28,876 nucleotides of DNA from Agrocybe praecox (taxonomy: Eukaryota; Basidiomycota; Agaricomycetes; Agaricales; Agrocybaceae): assembly GCA_964017145.1 (NCBI GenBank), contig CAXHKQ010000043.1, forward strand, positions 1 to 28,876, in the 5' to 3' direction. Of the stretch, positions 20,469 through 28,876 are shown piece by piece. A program made the translations under genes and the position numbers. A model generated the notes under the pieces. That model was not told the DNA's origin, made no database searches, and saw only the letters and a list, made by a program, of their open reading frames with translations. The first letter of the stretch is position 1. The number at the start of each line of letters is the position of its first letter.

Positions 20469-23081
20469 TTCACATGGTCCACCGGAACGTATTCAACTCC
20501 GATTCGATTCATAAGCCTTTTATGAGAGTAACTCGAAACAATGAATCAATCTAATTTATCACGAGAAGTAAATCCACAATTTGTCCAATCAATCCACTGC
20601 ACAGGACTATTGCGAGCCGCGCGAATTGAATGATTTGTAAAATAGTACCGGCGATGTATGGAGTGCAGATTCTCAGTCACCGTCGACCGTCTTTTTACTC
20701 CGCATTAATTTACCGCGGGCTCTCGCGCCCGGCTAGCATGAAAACGTGCCGTTAATGGGACAGATGCGCACGCAGCGTTGATGCGTCAAGTGCACACACT
20801 CGCACGCCATTCGCACTCACTAACTCGCTGCTAGTTTCGACGACGACGCCGACGACGCCGCTCGCCGCCTGATGGATTCGGCTCGGGCAGTTGCGCGGAG
20901 ATGCGGATGCACTATCAATCAATGCACGCGCGAGAGCGTTACAAAAGTTGCGCGCGTCTTTTGTGTGAATGTCAGTCGGGTCGGATAATCGCGCTTGCGC
21001 TTGCTGAGAGGTTGTTGGACGGGTGATTATGATCTGGCTGCGCGCGTCCGCGGTCGATGCAAATGTGTGCTGTGCTCACTGACTGGGAGAGTTGCCGACT
21101 CACGAGTCGAGTCGGACATATATGCGATCATTGCTCGCGTTTCGCGATTCTTATTTTTGCACTCATGTGTACGTTCGATTTGCTTACCTGAATCGCGAGA
21201 GAGAAGATACAAGCGAAAAGAATACGATGTAAACTTACAAGTTCAATCTGCTGCCGTATGCCAGAGAGTTTCCTGAAGTGACGATATTAGATATCTAGAG
21301 AGCGTGTGTCCTCCTAATGCGGATTTCCAATATAGCCATCAAAACCAAACTAAGTGGAATAATACCGTCAGCTATGTAAACACACAAATACTTGCGCATT
21401 TCGCACAATAGGGCTTTTGTTACGAGCACACCAAACACACGAGCATACAACGACAACATATTGAGATATTTCTGTGTGCGAGCACTCGCATTGTGAAAAA
21501 ACAACAAAGGGTGCGTGCGAGAACCGCTACTGCGGGCTCGATGGGGCACACATTGTAGCATTACGCAAATACACGCATACAGGCCAACACGAACCGGGAT
21601 GATCCGTCAGCCAACAAACGCCAGGCGAGCGGCGAGCGGAATAGGTTTAGCAATTTGACACGCATTTTAGTCAAAGAAGTGTGCGCTATGCGGATACTTG
21701 AGAGTGAATGGAAATTGTGTGTGGTTTACAATTTGAACTGTTCTTCCTCAGTCTCTCAAGTAGAGTGCTCAATATTATATCTGCCACATACTCTGGAGAG
21801 TATCCACTCGAACATTTATGATACGGATCTCATCGATAGAGCCGTGTATGTACCACAGAAATACCCACAAACACGTTCTTGTCATTGTTTCACGACGCGA
21901 TACCAAAAAGAAGACGGTAAAAAAAAACTCGATTCCCACATTAGCGCCAACCCAAACCGACCATCGAGATCGAAATCATCGGTGCAATTGTCTGGCGATC
22001 GGTTCCGGATTATATCAGTGTGTGTGTGTGTTAGCATAGGAACTACGGCACCAATCAACGAAATTATGATGTTATACTCTGCACTCGTATACCCGATGTA
22101 CAGGTATATTCAATACACATAATTGAGTGCCAATGCTTTCAATGCTGCGAGCTCGACGTACACGAACACGATCTCACCAAAGACACACATTTTACGAATA
22201 TGATCGTCGTTTTTTTGTGTTTGTTCCATTCACCTCGACGACCAGTCGAGTGTAGAGTCCGAATACCGGTAGCACCGTTCGCAATTATCGATTATTACCA
22301 TTAAATCTCGGTCTGAATTATGTGATAATCACACCGGTGTATTGTGAACGCTCGTATGAAAACAAGTTTGGCCGAAATCCGCCGGCGAGCGATGGTCATT
22401 TAGCCAAAATAGACGCCCAATTACGGTTGGTCGGCATTCAAGCATTCAATGCATGCACGCAAATGGGCCGAAATTCGCAGTAGCGGTGTGTAATTCAATC
22501 CGCCAGTGCGGGTATTATGTGGCCGATTGCACTACAATATGGTTGGGTTTAGTATGCTGTGTGGTGTTGGACGAATGGCCATCGATGGCCATCAACATAC
22601 AATTAACCTGGCGGACACACACGGTTTAGTCAAACGAAAAATGCCCATATGCCCGCATATACCGGCGAGTATCATACTGAATTCAAGCCCGATTTCGGGT
22701 GTGTATCATGTTCGCGGCGTGCGGTTTTCGACCGAAAAACCAGCAGCCAAAAAATGATGATGTTGCCCATCGGAGTGTGTGTGTGGCAATTTTCCAATCG
22801 ATTTGATGGCAACGATATGCGAACGCCAACACCAAAATATCGCACGTTGTTTAGTGCAAGTTCAATGGCAATATATGGCATGTAGTCGGCCTGACCGCGG
22901 TCAGATTCGTAATTGCAGGAGGGGTATCGGAAACCCGACGACGCTGCCCGCACGACCGTTGGAATTGCATAGTGCATTTATGTATAGTGCCTGTACGAAT
23001 CCTGCACAATAATTTAAAACATACACTGAATCGTGATTATTTTACGTCACACCATAAATCGAATGATGCCATTTTTCTTTA
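20469..23081. other. No defensible gene; mixed AT- and CpG-rich DNA
   Basis: A GACGACGCC-type triplet run is near 20838-20862. Minus-strand splice-like signals near 21183-21280 are noted under rejected items. An 18-bp palindrome is at 22575-22592. No exon is supported. Confidence 0.5.
22575..22592. repeat. 18-bp perfect palindrome ATGGCCATCGATGGCCAT
   Basis: The sequence equals its own reverse complement over 18 bases and contains two ATGGCCAT half palindromes around a central CG. It could be a dimeric protein site or a chance duplication of GATGGCCATC. Confidence 0.7.
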
Positions 23082-23490
23082 GAAAAACCTCTTCGTTCAT
23101 ATATGGAGACATTTTCGAACGAATAACCATGAAGGTAATTTTTTCAAATGTTGTTCAATGAAAGGGATTTGTGCACAATTTAATTATCTTTCAACTGAGT
23201 ATACTCACATTGCTCGATGTAACTTCAGTGGACAGTTACGGCCTCCAATTCGAACACGAAATACGAACATGTTGTAGAAATATATTATTCGAATAATTTT
23301 CATACAAAATATTATATTTTCCAGAATGATTGATACGCCACAACTTTTTACTGGAGTGACTTAAGGCAATGTGTGTATATTCAATCGAAAGATGATAAAA
23401 TTGGGCACAAATCCTTTTCATTCCAAACAAATTGTAAAATTACCTTCATGGTTATTCGTTCGGCAATTCCTCCATATATCGAAGAATCGG
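23082..23490. mobile_element. Foldback (long inverted repeat) element
   Basis: The arms are about 23085-23245 and about 23330-23487, separated by about 85 bases. A 27-bp stretch at 23116-23142 is exactly inverted at 23436-23462. Outward TATATGGAG and inward GGATTTGTGC, ATCTTTC and CACATTGC blocks also pair, so arm identity is high by eye. No ORF of note. RNA read across it would form a long hairpin. Confidence 0.75.
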
Positions 23491-26394
23491 TCTTCTCTGG
23501 GCGCGCTTCACCAAAGGGTGAGACTTTCCTTGAACGGGGTTTTCGTATGCGATAGAATGATGTTAAATTAACAAAACTGCATCATGACAATTTGTGTGTG
23601 ACTCTTACTTTTTTTCTACAACATAAAAGAAGCACAATTTCCTGTATGGTTAAAATTTATGAGCTAGGGTAGTATGAACGAACTACTATAGTATCGAGTC
23701 AAATGTCATTCAAGTGCGTGCTCACATCCGTCGCTCGACAACATGCCCGGCAATGTGTGTTTGTGTTGATTAACTCGCCGCTCGCACAAACATGAGCCAG
23801 CCGAGTGAGTTCATAATCCCGCATGCAGCGTGCGACAATAAATCCATAACCGCGTTGTGCGCGTATAAATCACCGTGCATTAACACAACACCCTGGCGGC
23901 GTGCGCATGCAAAAACACGAACCACGCCGGGCAGAAATGCGCACGGCACACGGCAGCCGTGCCTCGACGATGTTTGCACTGAAACAGAGCTGCTGGCGCT
24001 GAGTACCGAGCAAATTTCCCAACTGCTGCTGCTGAAAATGTTCACTCACATATCGACATGATTGCGTGCGCTTGTTAATCGGTGAGCGCCGTGCCCGCCG
24101 TTTTGCGGCTGTGTTGCGCACATAATCGGCGGCGGCTTGGCGTACTTGGGCGCACACGTGCGTATGCGTGCGTGCATGCCCGATCAGGTGCGCAAATCAA
24201 GCGCTCCGAATCCAAATATCTTCATTATACAAACAAATATGTAACATAAGCGGCGGCGGCGGCGGGCGCACGACAAGGCGGCAGTGGGCGCTCACGATGC
24301 TGTTTGCGATCGGACCATAAATTATGTACGTTCGTGTTCGTACAGATGCACTCTGGCACGTTGATTACGGTGGAGCCGATTCGCGGTTATGGAGCCGATC
24401 GCAGGAACGCAGTAAATGCGGATAAGATTAAAATTAACCTATTACCGACGTCCAAAAACGGTGTAATTTTTATCAGCCTAGTCTACGATAGATAATCTAC
24501 ATGAAACAAAATGAATATTTTGGATTGTTCTTTCTTCAATATATACACATTTTATTTGGCTCGTTTTGATTATTAACCTGGTCGTTGTTGATTCTAGGCA
24601 GACCGAGATTTTTTCAAAACGAAGTTAGAGTTTCGTTAGTCTAGCAAAACCGATGACAGCGAGAATACCTATTACTTATCGAAACATCAACCGATTGCCA
24701 TGAAATTTTGTTCTCCGTTTTCATAAAGATCCAAGTAAGAACCAACCATAGTCGAAAATTTGAAATCATTTCCGGAAAATTGGAAAACTGGGTCGAATGA
24801 ATTATTACTATGTTATTTCGAAAATGATTGGTAATAATTGAGTTAGAGCCCAAATCCACCCTAACATTGTAGCATGTTCATAAACACCGCGCAACAATTG
24901 CACACAGTTCCAGTTCGCGTATCTACTGCGCGTTATGCGCGCGTGTTCATGCTGCGATGTTATTTATTCGTGTATGCTTATGCTCGCATGTTTCGGTAGG
25001 GCTCAAGAAGAGAATGAAGAGATACAGCAGCACCGCGGAGTCAGGAGTCCGCGCAGGTATGCGCGGGGGGAATTTATTGGGCTACTGTTTGATTGCGTGC
25101 TTGCGAACGCGTCGGTTGGCGGATGCGGTGGTGCGGTGGTGTCGGTGGCAAATGCGGTTTCATAAAATACAGATAATGTGTTGCGCAGAGCGCGTGTGAA
25201 CGCGCGGCGGGCATGGGACGGAACGGCATCATGCACCCCCAGTGGCGAGAAACCGATCCCGCAGTTGGCGTATTTTCCACAGTGCCAGCAGAAGATCCGT
25301 CGTCGCAGCGTGCACACGCGGAGTCGCTTTGCGTGTCAATTTCGATTAACACTCTAATCGCGGGCGCTTGCTCTGTGTTCGACTGTGTGTGTCTGTCTGG
25401 CTGTGTGTGAGAAGTTGTTTTGCACATCGAGACGCATCGCATCAATAAATGGAGCGATGTTGTCTCGAGACTGGATTCATGCATAAATAGTCTTGCTACC
25501 CCAACACGAGAACTATGGGGCAGTTGAGTTCAGTTCATTTTCTAGACTCTTCAAAACGTGAACAACGAGCAAATCTCAATAGATTATTTTTCAAGATGAT
25601 CCGGGCAACTATCAGCATCATATTTTCTAAACACTATGTCCATCGAAAATGACTACTTATCGGAATAAAAAAATAAAATGGAACAAGTGCGAAATTGACA
25701 CATTTTAAATAGGTACACTTTGTTCAAAGCACTGTTACGACATCTTTTAGTAGTGCAAGTAGTGCTTGTAGTATCCAAGATAGATGATCCGACATTCTTG
25801 AGATAATATCGTTGTTGTTTTTTACACAACTCTCCCAAAGTTCGCGAATTGCGGTAGTATTATGCATGCGATTTGTATGCGAGGTATGGTTTTGTAGACG
25901 GCGCGCGCTTGCACATATCATAACTTGTATCTGAACAACAACTCAATAAAATACGCATAGTACCCACATGTCCACCACTCAATAAATCCGTCCAGCCTGT
26001 GCAAGTATACAGAGGACTATACGCACAAAAACCCCACAACGCGAGTAAATACGCATTTTATAATAAGCTACGAACGTGTTTTTAATGGGATTTGTAACCT
26101 GATACGCATCGTGCATGCCCGCACGCTTTGCACACACACACACACACGACAAACACACACACACACGGCGACTGGATATGGACACACGTCAATTTCATCT
26201 CGATATACTTGAGATAGTTGATTGGGTGTCTGTCCGCGTCGTCATTCATGCACACCGTTCGTCGTTGTCGTCATCGTGGTCGTCGGAATAATTACGGCCA
26301 CTTGTGTGTGTATGTGATATGAAATGATATCCGCGACTCTCTGTAGGCCTGTGTTAGTTGGATGGCTGCGCCAGATTGGCTCGAGACACACCAG
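23491..26394. other. No defensible gene; AT-rich relics and CpG-rich tracts
   Basis: AT-rich blocks at about 24480-24880 and 25490-25870 look like old transposon sequence, but no terminal repeats were found. A CA microsatellite lies at 26131-26166. All frames are short and lack domains. Confidence 0.45.
26131..26166. repeat. Interrupted (CA)n microsatellite
   Basis: Two CA runs separated by a GACAAA-like interruption. Confidence 0.9.
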
Positions 26395-26550
26395 GCCCGT
26401 CTTAAGAGCATGGTTAACTGGCCTCGAAGGGCCGAGGGCCCCAAGTTCGAATGTATTATCAATTTTAAGTAATGGTAATGGCCAATGGATTTTTATATTT
26501 ATTTGATTTTTCAGGAGGCGTTTAACGCGGGGCCCGGCTCACATTGGTAT
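26395..26550. mobile_element. Possible transposon or tRNA-like repeat fragment
   Basis: GGCCCGTCTTAAGAGCATGG near the left and a GGGGCCCGG block near 26537-26546 resemble GC-rich ends seen in DNA transposons. An AGTTCGAATG near 26443 resembles a tRNA B box. CCTCG/CGAGG forms a short hairpin in between. No complete tRNA cloverleaf can be drawn, so the identity is open. Confidence 0.3.
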
Positions 26551-27041
26551 TGAAGGATAACCAAAATAATAGCACACACATTTTTTCTGGTCATCTATGG
26601 CTCAATAGCTAGGGCACAGGCGGAACCATAAGACGGCTCTGAGACACATACGCGACCGAACGAACGGCACTTACGCGAGAGTGATCTCTGGTCGGCGAAC
26701 GGCGACTCAACGCTCAACGTTTTCTGCGTGTTATTTGAGCCATGTCTTAGAGAAGAGATCGCTTTTAGCGAATATTAATAACCGGCACCAGCTCGGTTGC
26801 TTGAGTTGCCGACTGTTTTGCGCTTCGCTTGGCATGACACGAGCGATTGTAATTGCACTGATTTGTATGTGGAACAGCTGCGGTCGAGCAGCATCACATA
26901 CCATGCCGCAGTATGCCAGCATACAAAAACGGGGTGGATATATTCTCACACACACACACGCCAATCGGTCGGTGTGCGCGTAACCCAATGACGACACAGC
27001 GCGATATGGTGAGCACTCTCACTGCTGCCGTCGTCAGCATT

Positions 27042-27062
27042 CACACACACACACACACACAC
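27042..27062. repeat. (CA)n microsatellite
   Basis: An uninterrupted alternating CA run of about 20 bases. Confidence 0.95.
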
Positions 27063-27350
27063 GCACAGCCGTTCACACCCCGTTTGTGTCGCACATCGCG
27101 CGTATCCCGGCGGTTCTCAAAGTGACACCCATTTATGTTCAAATATGTTCGTCGTTTATGTACTACGCACACACACACACCACTTCGACGTCGACGACTA
27201 CCGACTACAAATGCTACGTGTATATACATAAAACCACACTCACTCTGCTAGTGGAAGACGCACGCGGGGACCGAGAGCCCTAACATGGGTATAATATTCA
27301 TTTGTCAAGATTGTGATCGGGCAACGTCACCCATCCATCTAACCAACACA

Positions 27351-27386
27351 CGACACATGCGACACATGCGAAACATGCGACATATG
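27351..27386. repeat. Four tandem 9-bp units, consensus CGACACATG
   Basis: Two perfect units are followed by CGAAACATG and CGACATATG, each with one change. It runs on into ACACAC. Confidence 0.85.
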
Positions 27387-27725
27387 ACACACAGTGCCGT
27401 AGATGGAGTACAATTGATCACATTTTTCCGACAATTATGGGAAAAACTATACACCTAAACCTTCTATAAAAACATACCCAAGAATCCATAAATACTTAAC
27501 AAATGCATCGAGTGTTTTATTGCCCAATTTCTTCTCACATCAGAAGATATCCGAAAAACTCGAAATTGTCGAAAATAATGAAGATTTCTTTAAACATGAC
27601 AATAGACTAAAACATAATGAACACTTGGGAAAATGCCGTGATCTGAAAATTGTTTATCGGGTATCGGGGGACCTTTTTCAAGGCCGTGTAATAAAAAAAA
27701 ACGTATCTAAAAGACCGTGTTATAG

Positions 27726-27771
27726 GAGAGTTAGATGTAATCAGAAAAGCAAAGAGAGTTAGATGTAATCA
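27726..27771. repeat. 18-bp direct repeat, 28-bp period
   Basis: GAGAGTTAGATGTAATCA is identical at 27726-27743 and 27754-27771. The period suggests a recent small duplication. Confidence 0.85.
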
Positions 27772-27944
27772 TTATAGAACTAACTAAAGCCTATCCATGA
27801 ATTGCGTATGAAACTATATAACTTGGAATTTGAATACGGCCCTGCACAGATCACGACACACAACAGCGTCGACAAGAACGTGGCTGGCCTGGCAGCGGCC
27901 GCGCTTGTATTAACAACAAACTAGGCTATACTTTGTTCAGTCAG

Positions 27945-27968
27945 GTGTGTGTGTGCGTGTGTGTGTGC
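27945..27968. repeat. (GT)n microsatellite with one GC interruption
   Basis: TG alternation broken once by GCG; strongly alternating purine/pyrimidine. Confidence 0.9.
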
Positions 27969-28876
27969 AAGCGAGCACACATGTAAATAATATATAATTT
28001 ATGCGAACAAAAAAACAGTTTGTGCTTTTTCTAGTTCACCTCGCGCGTTGGTGTGTGTGCTCAAGTTGTGCCGCGCGTTTACGCACATGGTACTCACATG
28101 CGAACACACACGCGCACTTGCGGAGCGCGATTGCACTGGCATGGATTGCGTATGTGATTGTCGCGTATCGCGTATAATGTTAGCCCAGTCTTCGGCCGAC
28201 ATTTACATTAGTTCAAATGCAAAATAATATCATCTACACAAATTGTATTATTTATTATTCAACTATGACCCAACCAATGGTATAGTGAATTCGTTTCGAG
28301 AAAATCAACTGATTTTATCTTCGTTTCTCATATTCATTCCAACATTGACAAAGTCTGCTTCCAACCCAGACCCACTTTTTTCGATACAGTAGCAGTTCTG
28401 CGGTTGGGTGTGTTCGAGCTGCCGGTTCAACTAGGCGCGCACAGCAGTAGTTAGAGCGCATTACACCTAATGACATTAATGATATGCGCTGAGCGAGCTC
28501 ATAATGCGAAAATGGTGTAACTAGCACCCGAAAAAAAAACAGCGGCTCATGCGCCATGTGTCCGGTGCTGAATCACGAACACGAACGACTGCCGCTCCTC
28601 GTGGTCCGTGGTCGGATCCATTACCGATGCGACCGAGCGAGCGGCTGGTAGAAAATGCAATACACGGGACACCCGCACTAATATGTTTGTGTACAAGTCG
28701 ATCTCACATGGATGTCACAGAGAAAATGTTGAGGTTTGAGACTTGATTTCTGGACATTGACCAGCATAACTGAGCTTAATATATCAAGACAGGGTCATAA
28801 ATCGAAATAATGGATAATCCCCCAAACATTACATGATTCAAACGTGATTCTATAACATATTTTAGTTCACATATTT

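Larger units (their letters stand above)
26551..28876. other. No defensible gene; microsatellite-rich and AT-rich DNA
   Basis: Multiple CA/TG runs (27042-27062, 27167-27181, 27945-27968), a 9-bp tandem array and an 18-bp direct repeat are present. An 80-codon plus-strand frame at 27520-27762 lies in AT-rich sequence and has no recognised domain. Confidence 0.45.

Noticed and set aside
21183..21280. Minus-strand micro-exon signals (CACTTCAG acceptor, CTTGTAAGT and ATTCAGGTAAGC donors)
   Set aside because: The enclosed peptide is only about 11 codons, the phase link to 2830 cannot be tested, and such signals occur by chance in 26 kb.
26395..26460. Possible tRNA gene because of an AGTTCGAATG B-box-like stretch
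   Set aside because: No acceptor stem, anticodon arm or consistent A box can be folded around it.
27520..27762. 80-codon plus-strand frame in AT-rich sequence
   Set aside because: Lys/Asn-rich, no recognised domain, and its end runs into a tandem 18-bp direct repeat.

Overview
This window looks like eukaryotic nuclear DNA, most likely from an arthropod and probably an insect. It is dominated by non-coding sequence with many (CA)n/(TG)n, (CAG)n and CpG-rich tracts. Its only convincing coding sequence is interrupted by a spliceosomal intron and is very rich in His/Gln/Ala homopeptides, as is common in insect developmental regulators. CpG is abundant rather than depleted. I cannot fix the order or species. 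There is no bacterial-style gene packing, operon, CRISPR array, rRNA or convincing tRNA.

Left end (1-2830): two 3'-terminal coding exons of one minus-strand gene. The upstream exon (2538-2830) has a strong polypyrimidine-AG acceptor and a near-perfect GTAAGT donor. It encodes 97 complete codons, including a Ser-Pro and Asp/Ser acidic stretch. The last exon (733-1912) encodes a long low-complexity tail: poly-Ala, SP/TP-rich, poly-Gln, poly-His, poly-Asn. Splice phases agree between the exons. The DNA-binding or other signature domain is not in the window and should lie further upstream, beyond position 28876 on the minus strand. The last exon appears to need two changes of frame, near 1815 and near 970. 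Each is either an indel (assembly error or real) or, for the first, an alternative acceptor at 1839. The intron between the exons carries a degenerate minisatellite of about five copies of a 101-122 bp unit. Positions 1-732 are 3' UTR and downstream flank, with two AATAAA signals on the minus strand.

Rest of the window (2831-28876): about 26 kb with no exon I can defend. The simplest reading is a very long 5'-ward intron of the same gene and/or its cis-regulatory domain. It contains small palindromes and hairpins, microsatellites and several repeat or transposon relics. These relics are a TIR element with a possible 7-bp target duplication (19155-19692), two foldback elements (about 12190-12540 and 23082-23490), a pair of related dispersed repeats (15239-15412 and 20297-20468), and a possible transposon end at about 26395-26550. 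One weak plus-strand exon-like segment lies at 6326-6370.

I did not find a convincing new biological system. The points most worth checking are the broken reading frame of the terminal exon, the intronic minisatellite, the foldback and TIR elements, and the long gene-free domain.
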